From the NCBI GenBank assembly GCA_007570785.1, contig ML664161.1, forward strand, positions 840,658-904,657: a stretch of DNA of 64,000 nt, given 5' to 3'. This document shows, piece after piece, positions 21,409 through 34,031 of this stretch. Within the stretch, counting starts at the first letter, position 1; every line of letters begins with the position of its first letter. The notes under the pieces are model-generated. The model searched no databases. It saw only the letters and a program-made list of their open reading frames with translations, and was not told where the DNA came from. The position numbers were made by a program, and so were the translations under genes. Origin of the DNA: Antilocapra americana (lineage: Eukaryota; Chordata; Mammalia; Artiodactyla; Antilocapridae).

Positions 21409-22160
21409 TTATATTCAGTATATTTCATTTTAACTGAATTTGTGAAGTACAGATATATAAATAAGTTAAAATATAATTATTTTAACAATAATTTCCTTAA
21501 AGTATAATTATCAAAATTATTCCTTTAAAAAGGTTTCATGTTCACTTTATCCAGAATAGTTGTGGATTTAATAATTGCAGTCAGTGTCAGGCAGAATATC
21601 AGAAGAATGGAGAAGTTGGAACTATTAACAGTCTTATTTGGGAGACTGGGTTTGGTCCTGGCTCAGTAGATATGGATGGCTGGATGACTGTGTGACCTTT
21701 GATTCCATTTTTTTTTTAATTCAACAAATGGCTATATATTTATTGCTTTGTTCCAGTTCTTGCATACACACATACACAAATATATGAACATGCACAGACA
21801 TATATGAAGCAAGAGGTAATTGAAATAAAATAGCTAAAATCAATTTAATTTTGTTTAGTGGTAAGTGTTATAAATAAAATAGAATGAGAAAGTAAATGGT
21901 AAATTGTGGCTATTAAGTGCACTGTTTGTGAAGGACATTCCAAAGGCAGTGATACCTAAAAATAGAATGAAAAATAATGAAAGTGAGTGGCATAGAGCTA
22001 GACTTTATGCACCCCTGTAGGCAGAGAGGTCATATGCCTAAATTTTTGCGTATAGAATTTTGGTAGTCATGATGTAGTATCTCCAGGTTTATCCCTTGAA
22101 AACTTCTGGAAAAAAATAGAATCTTTCATGTGTTACTTCTCCTAGTTGAACAGACAAATT
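21409..22160. other. AT-rich DNA, no feature recognised
   Basis: No gene or repeat identified. A poly-T of 9-10 bases near 21709 and short CA-rich pieces near 21762-21808 are the only simple sequence. Confidence 0.45.
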
Positions 22161-23051
22161 CTGATTACCTATTAGTTCAGTTCAATTCAGTCACTCAGTC
22201 ATGTCCAACTCTTTGAGACCCCAAGAGCTGCAGCACGCCAGGCCTCCCTGTCCAACACCAACTCCAGCAGCCCAACCAAACTCATGTCCATTGAGTCAGT
22301 GATGTCATTCAATCATGTCATCCTCTGTTGTCCCCTTCTCCTCCCACCCTCAATCTTTTCCAGCATCAGGGTCTTTTCAAATGAGTCAGTTCTTTGCATC
22401 AGGTGGCCAAAGTATTGGAGTTTCAGCTTCAACATCAGACCTTCCAATGAACATCCAGGACTGATGTCATTTAGGATGGACTAGTTGTATCTCCTTGGAG
22501 TTCAAGGGACTCTCAACAGTCTTCTCCAACACCATAGTTCCAAAGCATCAATTCTTCGGGCCTCAGCTTTCTTTATAGTCCACCCTCACATCCATATACG
22601 ACTACTGGAAAAACCATAGCCTTGACAAGACGGACCTTTGCCGGTAAAGTAATGTCTCTGCTTTTTAATATGCTGTCTACATTGGTCATAACCTTCCTTC
22701 CAAGGAGTAAGCATCTTTTAATTTCATGGCTGCAGTCACTATCTGCAGTGATTTTGGACCCCCCCCCCAAAATAAAGTATCTCACTGTTTCTACTGTTTG
22801 CCCATCTATTTGCCATGACGTGATAGGACCAGATTTCATGATCTTACTTTTCTGAATGTTGAGCTTTGAGCCAACTTTTTCACTCTTCTCTTTCACTCTC
22901 ATCAAGAGGCTCTTTATTTCCTCTTTGCTTTCTACCATAAGGGTGGTGTCATCTGCATATCTGAGGTTATTGACATTTCTCTAGGAAATCTTGATTCCAG
23001 CTTGTGCTTCCTCCAGCCCAGCATTTCTCATGATGTACTCTGATTACCTAT
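22161..23051 (-). mobile_element. BovB, 5'-truncated, antisense, 12-bp TSD
   Basis: Body about 22173-23039, from TAGTTCAGTTCAATTCAGTC to the RT region at CATTTCTCATGATGTACT. CTGATTACCTAT repeats at 22161-22172 and 23040-23051. On the minus strand a 121-residue frame (22573-22938) covers part of the RT thumb. The preceding Y-A-D-D box near 22957-22968 is intact in sequence, but the copy starts after motif A, so no enzyme can be made. A C9 run near 22760-22768 probably shifts the frame. Confidence 0.93.
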
Positions 23052-26000
23052 AGGGAACTGGAATTATAAGATGGAGGAATCATGAGTTTTTAAATGTGCA
23101 GACTTCTTTCATCTAACTAAGTAGAACTGCAATTATGTAAGAAATAAACATTTTGTTACTTTTAGCCACTTGTATTTTGATATAATTTTGCCTACTCAGA
23201 TAAATGTAGATATGTGTATGTGATCTTGAACAAGTTAACTAACTAATCTATGTTTTATTTTACCCATTTGGAAAGTGGGTTTATCATAGTATGTTCCCAT
23301 GAGAGCATACTATAAGATTCCCATAGTATGTTCCCATGTTGTGAGATTAAATGAATTAGTGCATTTTAACCATATAGAATATTGTCAGGTATTAAATAAA
23401 TTGTTAATTAAGCTTGACCCTTTTTATTGTTTTCTTTCTTGGAGAAGAGAGTTCATGGATGAGAATTCACCAAAGAGGGAGAGTCTTAGGCTCTAACAAG
23501 CTTGTTGTAAAAAGGAGGGGTATAATGGTAATAAAGGAAGTGCTAAGAAACTAATTCAATGATTAACATTGATGCCAGATTTAGTAGAGTTATAAAGACT
23601 CAAGTCAACGATAGTGGGAGATTTTGAATATGGGGATTTTTTAGCTCAAAATGTCAATTTCACTTTGGAGTGAAGAATAGACTCTGGAGGTAATTTTGGG
23701 AGCAATATTCAGTTGCTAGATTATTACAGAAAAATAGGTGAGAGGAGATAATGATGCTTAAACTAGGATGGAAGCAGTAGAGATGATGCAGTGACCAATA
23801 AAATGCAGTGATTAATAGCACTACATATTCTTCTATGTGCTTTTCAATCTTTATCAATCAATAGGATTTAATTAAATGACCTACACATTACCAGGCACTA
23901 CCCTATAGGTAAAGATATACCAATGCAATGATAGTGAAAAGAAGCAATATATAAGATCTATATGCATCAGGTGCTTTACATGAGTCTAAAAATAAAGAAA
24001 TGATAAAATTCTTGTTCTCAAGATATGTTCAGCCTATATTCTGGCAAAAAGTGATAGCCTGATAGTTACAAAGCCAAACAGTAAATAATATGGCATCAAG
24101 TGGACTGAGATTCAGAAGAAAATTACAGGAGGGAACCAACATACCCTAGAAAGTCCCCAGATTTCCCAGAGGTGCTTATACATAAGATTAAATAGAAGGA
24201 CAGACTCTGCACTATAATTATCCCTCTTTAAGATGAATAGACAAAATTTAATTGAATGATGTTTATAAGCTTAAGCATATTAAAAATGTTGCATTATTTT
24301 TAAGTTATTTGGGAAAAGGGCAAATTTCATACTTCCTTTTATCCTAGTACAGTGGTGGTAACTAGCAGAGTGATCACTTTATTAACTGATGAATTGATGT
24401 ACTGGACTCTGAATGCCACCCATATTCTTGGACATAATATGTCCCTTTTTTCTCTGAAAGAGCCTTATCAAATTTGTTCTGGCACGTATTTTACTGTATC
24501 ATGGATAATGGATACCAACAGTTGGAACAGATTTTGTCCCAAGTTCAATATAAGCCTCATTGGGAATAATATTTAGCAATGGAGTAAATTGTGAGATTTT
24601 TTCTTATATAACAAGGAAAGATGGTTATTTATTTTCTTTAAAATCTACAAAGGATTCTGTATATTTGGGTGTTTTTACCTGAGATTTTTTGCTGCAAACA
24701 TTTTTGAGCCATATTTATTTGACCTTACAGCAGTTTTGCCAAAAAAAAAAAAAAGGCTAAAATAACAGGATGACAATTTAGTTTGACAGTTTGGTTTTAA
24801 ATGGTTGAGAGCTTGGTTTCATTTTTTTTGTTGACACAGAACTCCCATTTTTGCATTACGTAAAATCTTGGCCCTCATAATGGTCTATACAGTGACAGTC
24901 TTTAATAGATTTAGTTTAGTATTGATTTAATAGAAAATATAGCAATAACAATGATCAGAATTGTGAAATAAAAGAGCTTAAAGAAATAACAGAAAATAGC
25001 ATAGAAACTTGAAAATTCTTTGGTGATTTGAAGGCTCATAGTTTAATTTATGTTTTCCATAGATCTTTGGAACTTGCAATAAAATGCCAAGAACAAAGAA
25101 CAATGTAGAAGATTTCACAATGCAATACAAACCTCAGTTACAAATATGCTTCTTATTATGTAGGTACTTCTTAGGTGTCATTTGATACCTGTTTAAGTGA
25201 AGAAAAAAATTATCTAAAAAGAAAGTGTGATGCTGAACAAAGAGACAAATTAAAAAACAAAAACAAAACAAAACAAGTCCTATGAACTAGAAGGCAAGTG
25301 CTTAGATATGACTCACAAAATAAAATTGGTGATTTGCATAATATTCCTATGAATCTACATACATTTTACAAGTTTTCAAATATTCTACATTTTACAGTGA
25401 AGTCTTTTTAATTTTGTTATTCTTTTTTCATGTTCCTTTTTGTCCTGGCCCTCTTATTTTTGGTTATTTTGTTTTATATGTCAAATTACTTAAGAGCTAA
25501 TTAGTTACATGGTGGAAATATTTATAGCAAAGAGGTCTATGGCAAAAGGTGCTTATGGTGAAAATACCTGACACGCTACAAACAGAATCAGATTGCATAA
25601 TAAAAGTCATTTTTATAGAGGTGTGATAGATTTTTTTCCTAGATAAATAAAATGCATAATGTTAAAAGAAAAGAAAATACAATGTAGAGGAGAAACTGAG
25701 AAACATTCAGGGATTTTAAGAATCTTTATTATTTTGAACTGCTCTAACTCATAAGAGAATGACTTCCTAGAAAATTTGGAGAAGTTCCACAGAGCTTAGC
25801 ATACAAATAATTGGGAAGACTGGTGTAGTAAAGCAATTTAGATACATAATTTTTGAATATTGTTTTGCCAATGCAGTTTTTCATTTCCTTCTAGGTAATA
25901 AACTCAGCTCAAACTATTTGAAAGAAAATGAAATGGTTTACAAACTAGAAATGTTCAAAAGTTTAATTTTTGATTGATATTGTACTCTATTTAATACAGT

Positions 26001-27185
26001 ATGTCTCTGAAATAATCAGGAAACTTCTTTGAAGGTAAAAAGTCAAATACATTTTCATAAAAAGCCAGATACAGTTCCATAAAAATATTGACCTCATAAG
26101 AGGATTTATTTCCTATTTTTAGATATCTACTGTAAACTTTCACTTCTAGTTTTTAAGGACACCACAGGGTTCCTATGCTCTTTGTGATCTTGAGGAAATT
26201 ACAAAAACTCCTTGATAAAATCTAAACAATAGTACCAATCTCATCAGATTCTAAATAAGAATTTTAAAAGACATACAGATAAAAACATTTACAACTTTGT
26301 CTGTCTTACATTAGATCTACTGATTTGTAATAAAACTATTTACTTATTCTTAGGCAAAACAGTAAGTTGAATATTTAGGGTAAATTAGACTGGTATTTTT
26401 TTAATAAAGAATGTGCATTTGATACACATAGAGATATTTATTTTAATGCAGACAATCTAGATCTACCTCTAACTCACTGTTTCTTAGTTACTGGAAGTAG
26501 CAAGGATGCAAAATTAACAACTGTTATTCAAGATGACAATGTTAAGCCCTATGATGATGATAACAGAAACAGATAAAATATTTGGGTTCAAAATATGTAT
26601 TTCTTGAATCTTCTTTATAATTCTTTTTTAGCAATTGCTTTTCTGAAATAGTGTTTTAATATGGAGCTTGACAAATTACATGTACACATATGTTTTCATT
26701 GTCATGACATTTAGAACTTAGAGTGGTGTGGAGGAAAAAAGATGGATTTTAAATAAACCTGGACCTAATAATCCCAGCTTGGCTAAAAAGTAGCAATAAC
26801 TATTCTAGTTTCTTGAACTTTAATAGTCTCAAGAGCAAAGTTTTAAAACGTTAGATTACATGCATAAATTAGATTAGGTTAGACTACAAATAGATTTGTT
26901 ATAGAAATAATTTAAAAGAGTTTCTGGTCTTTCTCTTTCTTCTCTTTTAATCCAATCCTTATGATTTTTCAAATATATATCATTGGCAAATCTTTTTAGT
27001 TTGTATGCATAATTAGAAAGACTTCATAAATATCCAGTAACAAGTTAAAGTTTAAATGTGATTTTAAAAAGCAGTTAACCACCATAGAGTGAAAAATCAC
27101 TATTTAAACCTTTCTGTTATTTAGTGTCTATATATATATATGCATTTAGTAAAAATTTCCATAAAACTTATGAAGCATTTATCAT
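23052..27185. other. Long AT-rich stretch without recognisable genes
   Basis: The largest repeat-poor part of the window. No SINE, BovB or young L1 was found. Small simple runs: poly-A near 24740-24754 and AAAACAAAAC repeats near 25256-25275. The plus frame at 24352-24576 has no domain I recognise and no supporting signals. Ancient repeats may be hidden by divergence. Confidence 0.45.
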
Positions 27186-27377
27186 AAGATTAATTATACT
27201 AATACTAGTTATAACTATTACTATTATAATTATATATATAATATATACTATATAATTATATAACTACTATTATAACTTTTACTATTATAATAGTAATAGT
27301 TATAATTATTACTATTATAATTATATAATTATATATATAATATACTATATAATTATATAATTATTATTATAATTATA
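27186..27377. repeat. AT-rich cruciform-prone repeat tract
   Basis: A/T-only sequence made of two imperfect copies of a TATTACTATTATAATTATATA unit (about 27211-27275 and 27300-27370). An 18-bp perfect palindrome TTACTATTATAATAGTAA lies at 27279-27296. ATAACTATTACTATTAT (27211-27227) is an exact reverse complement of 27287-27303, so the region can fold on itself. It grew from a simple repeat; no gene. Confidence 0.85.
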
Positions 27378-27770
27378 TTTGCAATAAAACATGAAGTTTA
27401 TAATGCTCTTCCTTCCCTCACCTTCTTGATTCATAATTTTAGAAACACAGTGCTGGATATTTTTCTGAGTCTTTTTATAAACAAGGGATCCAAGGTTTAA
27501 TATTTTATCCCACAAAAATGTGGTGCATACATAAGCATGTTATTTTCTTTAATATATATCTTATATCTCTTGTTTTTGAAATTGATGGCCTGGATAAGAC
27601 TCACTTAGATGGTACAACATATTAAGCATACAACTCCAAGAGTATGCAAAGTTAAAGTGACGCCTCTTACTAGTTCCTCATGGAAGATTGCTGAATAGTG
27701 TCTGATAGGCAATGTACTATGGTTAATGAAAGGTCTCTGATAAATACAATTTTCAAATTTGGCTTAGTAT
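27378..27770. other. Unassigned DNA upstream of BovB pair
   Basis: No gene found. The right part may hold the true 5' end of the older BovB interrupted at 27771, but I cannot align it. Confidence 0.35.
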
Positions 27771-27984
27771 ATACAGAAAGACCTTAATGCTGGGAAGGAT
27801 CGGGGGCAGGAGGAGAAGGGGACAACAGAGGATGAGGTGGCTAAATGGCATCACTGACTCGATGGACATGGGTTTGGGTGGACTCCGGGAGTTGGTGATG
27901 GACAGGGAGGCCTGGCGTGCTGTGGTTCATGGGGTCTCAAGGAGTCGGACATGACTGAGTGACTGAACTGAACTGATACAGAAA
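27771..27984 (+). mobile_element. Young BovB 3' fragment with 9-bp TSD
   Basis: Body about 27780-27975: TTAATGCTGGGAAGGATCGG to GACTGAACTGAACTG. ATACAGAAA repeats at 27771-27779 and 27976-27984. It lies directly before, and probably within the 5' region of, the next, older BovB. Confidence 0.9.
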
Positions 27985-30900
27985 AAACAGTATGAAAAGG
28001 GAAAAAGATATGACAGAGAAAGATGAACCTCCCAGGTAGGTAGGTGCCCAATATGCTACTGGAGAAGAGTAGAGAAATAACTCCAGAAACAATGGGAAAA
28101 TGGAGCAAAAGTAAAACAAAAAAAGCCCATTTGTGGATGTGACTGGTGATGGAAGTAAAGTCCGCTGCTGTAAAGAGCAATATTGCATAGGAACCTGGAA
28201 TGTTAGGTCCATGAATCAAGGAGAATTCTAGGTGGTCAAACAGGAGATGACAAGAGTGAAATTCAACATTTTTGGGATCAGTGAACTAAAATGGAATGGA
28301 AGTGGCAAGTTTAATTCAGATGACCATTTTATCTACTACTATGGGCAAGAATCCCTTAGAAGATATGGAGTAGTCCTCATAGTCAACAAAAGAGTCTGAA
28401 ATGCAGTACGTAGGTGCAATCTCAAAAGTGACAGAATGACCTTTGTTTTCAAGACAAGTCATTCAATATTACAGAAATTCAAGTCTATGTCCTAACCACT
28501 AATACTGAAAAAAGTGAAGTTGAATGGTTCCATGATAATCTACAAGACCTTCTAGAACTAACATCATAAAAAAGATGTCCTTTTCATCATAGGGGCCTGG
28601 AATGCAAAAATAGTAAATCAAGAGATACCTAGAGTAACAGGCAAGTTTGACCTTATAGTACAAAATGAAGCAGGGCAAAGGCCTAAAAGAGTTTTGCCAA
28701 GAGAACATACTGGTCAGAGGAAACACCCTCTTCCAAGAATATAAGAGATGACTCTACATATGGACATCATCAGATGGTCAACACCAAAATCAAATTGATT
28801 ATATTCTTTGCAGCCAAAGATGGAGAAGCTCTATACAGTCAGCAGAAACAAGACCGAGAGTTGACTGTGGCTCAAATCATGAACTCCTTATTGCAAAATT
28901 CAGGCTTAAATATGAGGAAGTAAGGAAAATCACTAGACCGATCAGTTATGACCTAAATCAAATCCCTTATGATTGCACAGTAGAAGTGACAAAAGGATTC
29001 AAGGGATTAGATTTGATAGACAGAGTGCCTGAAGAACAATGGACAGAGATTGATGACGTTGTACAGGAGGCAGTGATCAAGATCATCCCCAAGGAGAAGA
29101 AATGAAAACAAAAAAAGGAAAATAGCTGTCTGAGGAAGTCTTACAAATAACTAAGAAGAGAAGCTAAAGGCAAAGGAGAAAAGGAAAGATATACTCATAT
29201 GAATGCAGAGTTCCAAAGAAAAGCAAGGAGAGATAAGAAAGACTTCCTTAGTGACCAATGCAAAGAAACAGAGGTAAACAGAAGAATGGGAAAGACTAGA
29301 GATCTCTTCAAGAAAATTAGAGATACCAAGGGAACATTTCATGCATAGATGGGCACAATGAAGGACAGAAATGGTATGGACCTAACAGAAGCAGAAGATA
29401 TTAAGAAAAGGTGTTAAAAGTATACAGAAGAACGATACAAAAAAAGATCTTAATGAACCAGATAACCACGATGATGTGATCACTGACCTAGAGCCAGAAT
29501 CCTGGAGTCTGAAGTCAAATGAACCATAGGAAACATCACTATGAAAAAAAAAATTGTGGAGATGATGGAATTCCAATTGAGGTATTTCAAATCCTGAAAG
29601 ATGATGCTGTTAAAGTGCTGTACTCAATATCCAGCAAATCTGGAAAACTAAGCAGTGGCCATAGGACTGGAAAAGTTTCATTTTCATTCCAATCCCAAAA
29701 GCAATGCAAAAGGAAGTTCAAACTATTGCACAATTACACTCATTTCACCAACTAGCAAAATAATGCCCAGAATTCTCCAAGTGAAGCTTCAATAGTACAT
29801 GAACTGAAAACTTCCAGATGTTCAAGCTGAATTTAGCACAGTCAGAGGAAAACAGATATCAAATTACCAATGTCTGGTGGATCATAGAAAAAGCAAAAGA
29901 GTTCCAGAAAAACATCTACTTCTGCTTATGGACTACATCAATGCTTTTGACTGTATGGATCACAAAAACCTATGGAAAATTTTTCAAGAGACAGGAGTAC
30001 CAGACCACCTTAGTTGCCTCTTGAGAAATCTGTATGTATTTGAAGAAGCAGCAGTTACAACCAGACATGGAACAATATACAGGCTCCGAATTGGGAAAGG
30101 AGTACAATAAGGATGTATACTGTCACTCTGCTTATTTAACTTTATACAGAGTACATCATGCAAAATACCAGGTTGGATGAAGTACAAGCTGAAGTCACGA
30201 TTCCCTGGAGAAATATCAGTAGCTTCAGATATACAGATAACACCACCCTTATGGCAGAAAGTGAAGAGGAACTGAAGAATCTCTTGATAAAAGTGAGAGC
30301 AGAGGAGTGAGAGCAGAGGATATGCTGCCTTAAAACTCAGCATTCAAAAAACCAAGATCATGGCATCTGGTCTCATCACTTTGTGGCTAATAGATGGGGA
30401 AACCATGGAAGCAGTGAGAGACTATTTTCTTGGGCTCCAAAATCACTGCAGATGGTGACGGCAGCCATAAAATTAAAAGATGCTTGCTACTTGGAAGAAA
30501 AACTATGACCAACCTAGATAGCATATTAAAAAGCACATACATTACTTTGTCAACAAAGGTCCATCTAGTCAAAGCTATCATTTTTCCAGTAGTCATGGAT
30601 CCAGTCTGTATGTGAGGGATCATAAAGAAATCTGAGCACCAAAGAATTGATGCTCTTGAACTGTAGTGTTGGAGAAGACTTTTGATGTTCCCTGGACTGC
30701 AAGGAGATAAAACCTGTCAATCCTAAGGGAAATCAGTCCAAAATACTCATTGGAAGGACTGATGCTGAAGCTCCAATACTTTAGCCGCCTGTTATGAAGA
30801 ACTGACTCATTGGAAAAGATCCTGATGCTGGGAATGATTGAAGGCAGGGAGAGAAGGGGACGGCAGAGGATGAGATGGCTGGATGGCATCACTGACTTCA

Positions 30901-31010
30901 TGGACATGAGTTTGAGCAAGCTCTGGGAGTTGATGAAGGACAGGGAAGCCTGATGTGCTGTAGTCTTTGGGGTCACAAATAATCAAACACAACTGAGCGA
31001 ATGAACAACA
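27985..31010 (+). mobile_element. Near full-length BovB LINE, sense
   Basis: About 3.0 kb of contiguous BovB, against a usual length near 3.2 kb. Order: 5' region (AAGATATGACAGAGAAAGAT..., GTGCCCAATATGCTACTGG), endonuclease domain, linker, RT, C-terminal region and a GAACAACAAC tail near 31003-31011. That tail type and the divergence suggest an older copy than those ending in GAACTGAACTGAA. The exact 5' limit is hidden by the insertion at 27771-27984. Confidence 0.92.
28165..30770 (+). pseudogene. BovB endonuclease/RT polyprotein pseudogene
   Basis: In RTE LINEs one ORF encodes an AP-like endonuclease (target nicking) and an RT (cDNA synthesis). Here the endonuclease frame is recognisable but damaged. 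The G-D-W-N box at 28592-28603 reads Gly-Ala-Trp-Asn (GCC at 28595-28597). The final S-D-H box reads Ser-Asn-His (AAT at 28875-28877). The I-D-Y-I motif near 28793-28805 survives. Later, RT motif A near 29925-29955 is shifted by a lost base and the Y-A-D-D box at 30230-30241 reads Tyr-Thr-Asp-Asn. Stops occur, for example near 28230 and 29103. Both activities are dead. Confidence 0.85.
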
Positions 31011-31989
31011 ACCCCTTCTCCAAAGTCACATGTACACTGACCTTTCCAATTACCTCAGAACAGTTTCTCTGATCTGTCTGATAGGCTGTCTCCCCAGTGA
31101 TCATCCTCAGTTAATTCCAAAATAAAAAGGAATCTCACAGCTCTCACCTGAGTCTTTACTTCAGTCAGTAGTTGGTATCTATAGTAAATAGACCTGCACC
31201 TTCAAATTCAACTCGCTTATGGCCTTATTGCCTGTGCTAGCAACTTGTCTGGCACATCTTACCTGATAAATGCAAAATTATTTAACTGGACGCATTTAGT
31301 GTTATTAATAATGCTATTATTTAGTATAAATTCACTTTCTGTACATTTTCAACTAAAACATGCTAAGTGTGTAATGAATTTTTACCAACTGTGTGAAGTA
31401 CAATAATCTCTCCCCATTTTGCTTCCATTATACATAAAGAAATCTTTCTCATCCTTACAGACTCTTTTAATTCGTTTTGTGTATCAGAAGTCCTCTGATC
31501 AGTATTGTTTTCCTTTTCTTTTGATTTTCTATTGGTATTTAACCTTTCCATGTTAATTAAGTTTGTTAATTGTATGTTAAAATGGCACTAGATGAATATA
31601 TGATAAAACTTCTCCAGAATTTGTCTAGGAGTGCATTAAAGGAAGTATTTAATTTGAATTCCAGGATATTTATGACAGTGAAAAAGGAGGTACTTATATT
31701 GTGAAGAGCATTTATTTGAATGTTGCCCATGAGTAAAGATGGGGGAAGTTTATTCCAGATATTGGTGAGCTTCATGAGTAAAGAGCTAAATAGTGAGAGC
31801 TCAGTATTTTTACTAAGTTCCCAGAATTTCTAATTGATATAGCTCCATTTTTTCTGTTTCCATATCATTTCACGGAAGATTTGAATTTTGAGATTAAAAG
31901 CATTGACTGAATTCATTCACAGTGGTTTGCCGTTCATAGTTTTAGTTATATTTTTAATAAAAGGATTTGCTTGGAAAAGCAAAATAATT
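31011..31989. other. Unassigned DNA, no gene recognised
   Basis: Mixed-composition DNA without a recognised repeat. Minus-strand frames at 31363-31551 and 31566-31775 lack domains and splice or promoter support. Confidence 0.45.
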
Positions 31990-32768
31990 AAATTTTTTCT
32001 TTTGAAGTGTAGTTGATTCACAACGTTGTGCCAATTTCTGCTATGCAGTAAAGTGACTCAGTAATACACTTGTGTACATTCTTTTTAAAAACTCCTTTCC
32101 ATTATAGTTTGTCATAGGATATTCAATATAGTTCCCTGTGCTGTACATAGGACCTTGTTGTTTATCCATTCTAAATGCAATAGTGTGTATCTACCAATGC
32201 CAAAGTCTGAGTCCATCTCTTTCCCTTCTCATCTCCCTCTCGGCAACCACCAGTCTGTTCTCTATGTGTAGGAGTCTTTTTCTGTTTTGTTCAGTTCAGT
32301 TCAGTCGTTCAGTCATGTCTGACTCTTTGCAGCCTCATGGATTGCAGCACGCCAGGCTTCTCTGTCCATCACCAACTCCTGGAACTTGCTCAAACTCATG
32401 TCCATTGAGTCAGTGATGACATCCAACCATCTCATCCTCTGCCATCTCCTTCTCCTTCTGCCTTCACTCTGTCCCAGCATTAGTGTCTTTTCCAATAAGT
32501 CAGTTTTTCGCATCAGGTGGTCAAAGTTTTGGCTCTTCTGCTTCAGTGTCAGTCCTTCCAAGGAGTGTTCAGGACTGATTTCCTTTAGGATCAAATGGTT
32601 TAACCCTTGCAGTCCAAGAGACACTCAAGAGTCTTCTCCAACACCACAGTTCAAAAGCATCAATTCTTTGGCACTCAGCTTTCTCACATCCGTTCATAAC
32701 TACTGTTTTGAAGATACATTCTACATATTTTAGATTCTACATATAAGTGACATGATATTTGTCTGAAA
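31990..32768 (-). repeat. Old L1 3' UTR, antisense, split by BovB
   Basis: TTGAAGTGTAGTTGATTCAC, CTCCTTTCCATTATAGTTTG, CCTTGTTGTTTATCCATTC and AGTCTGTTCTCTATGTGTAG are the well-known artiodactyl L1 3' UTR in reverse. After the BovB insertion it resumes with CTACATATTTTAGATTCTAC and ATATAAGTGACATGATATTT up to about 32768. Confidence 0.82.
32282..32710 (-). mobile_element. BovB 3' end, antisense, with 8-bp TSD
   Basis: TTCAGTTCAGTTCAGTCGTTC tail through to TTCTCACATCCGTTCATAAC (body about 32290-32702). CTGTTTTG is repeated at 32282-32289 and 32703-32710, and the L1 3' UTR reads continuously once the insert is removed. Confidence 0.92.
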
Positions 32769-33114
32769 GAACAAAATAATTTGTATTTACACACTTTGGT
32801 ATTTTGCAAACAAAATTAGCGTTGGAATTTAAAAATTTGAAGTTCATTGATTCACTACACAATGTTCTTCATTATCAATATATTGGAACTGAGTCTCAGA
32901 ATAACTATGCCAGTTGCCACAGTCACATACCTATGTAATTAAAAGGCAGAAATAGGTTTTAGAGTTTAAAATTTCCATAGGATGGCTCTTCTTCCTCCTT
33001 ATCATTCTCATTTCTCTTAGTCCTCTAATATCTTCTCATGGAATGCAGAACTGATAAGAAGGAATATCTTGTTTGAGGAAGATATGTTCTTTCAAAACAG
33101 TACTTGAAATTGTT
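32769..33114. other. No feature recognised
   Basis: About 350 bp of ordinary AT-rich DNA between two L1 pieces. Nothing supported. Confidence 0.45.
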
Positions 33115-33190
33115 TATGGCAAAAAACCAATGCAATACTGTAAAGCAATTATCCTCCAATTAAAAATTAATAAATTAAAATAAAAAGAAA
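33115..33190 (+). repeat. L1 3'-terminal fragment
   Basis: TATGGCAAAAAACCAATGCA, ACTGTAAAGCAATTATCCTC and AATTAAAAATTAATAAATT are the last bases and A-rich tail of a bovine-type L1. Only about 75 bp remain. Confidence 0.7.
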
Positions 33191-33235
33191 AAACAAATAG
33201 TATATTTGCAATGGCTGATACAAAAACTGAAAATT

Positions 33236-34031
33236 AAGAACACATTCTATGGCTGCAATCCAAAAATCCACAAGTAATAAATGCTGGAGAGGATGTGGAG
33301 AAAAGGGAACTCTCTTACACTGTTGGTGGGATTGCAAACTAGTACAGCCTCTATGGAAAACAGTGTGGAGGTTCCTTAAAAACCTGCAAATAGTCCTGCC
33401 ATATGACCCAGCAATCCCACTGTTGGGCATATACACCGAGGAAACCAGAACTGAAAGAGACACGTGTACCCCAATGTTCATCGCTGCATTGTTTACAATA
33501 GGCAGGACATGGAAACAACCTAGATGCCCATCAACTGATGAATGGATAAGAAAGCTGTGGTACATATACACAATGGAATATTACTCAGCATTAAGGAAAA
33601 ATTCATTTGAATCAGTTCTACTCAGATGGACGAAACTGGAGCCCATTATCCAGAGTGAAGTAAGCCAGAAGCAAAAACAACAATACAGTATATTAACGCA
33701 TATATATGGAATTTAGGAAGACGGTAACGAGAACCCAGCATGCGAGACAGCAAAAGGAACACAGATGTATAGAATAGACTCAGGGCCTCTATGGATGAGG
33801 GAAAGGGTGGGATGATATGGGAGAATGGCATTGAAACATGTTAATTATCATATGTCTAAGCAATAGCCGGCCCAGGATTGATGCTTGGGACTGGTGCAAT
33901 GAGATTTCCCGGGGGGAGGGAGAAGGGAGGGGGGGTCTGGGGGGGGAGCATATGTGAACCCATGGTGATATCATGTCATTGTTTGGCAAAACTAATAAAA
34001 AAAAATTAAAAAAAAAAAAGAACACATTCTA
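33236..34031 (+). mobile_element. Young bovine-type L1, 5'-truncated, 14-bp TSD
   Basis: Body about 33249-34017: end of ORF2, 3' UTR with a G-rich tract near 33912-33947, GGCAAAACTAATAAAAAAAA and a poly-A. AAGAACACATTCTA repeats perfectly at 33236-33249 and 34018-34031. Long poly-A, perfect TSD and an unbroken ORF2 end point to a recent insertion. Confidence 0.95.
33249..33716 (+). pseudogene. L1 ORF2p C-terminal 155 residues, open
   Basis: The frame is uninterrupted to the natural ORF2 end (Y-S-I-L-T-H-I-Y-G-I). It carries the CX3CX7HX4C zinc-knuckle-like pattern near residues 12-29. The endonuclease and RT domains are absent because of 5' truncation, and the ATG at 33249 spans the target-site/insert junction by chance. 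It is a dead fragment, not a host gene. It keeps the base that the copy at 5561-6836 lost near 6420. Confidence 0.92.

Noticed and set aside
24352..24576. 74-residue plus frame in repeat-poor DNA as a small gene
   Set aside because: No domain, no promoter, splice or polyadenylation support, and length expected by chance in this composition.
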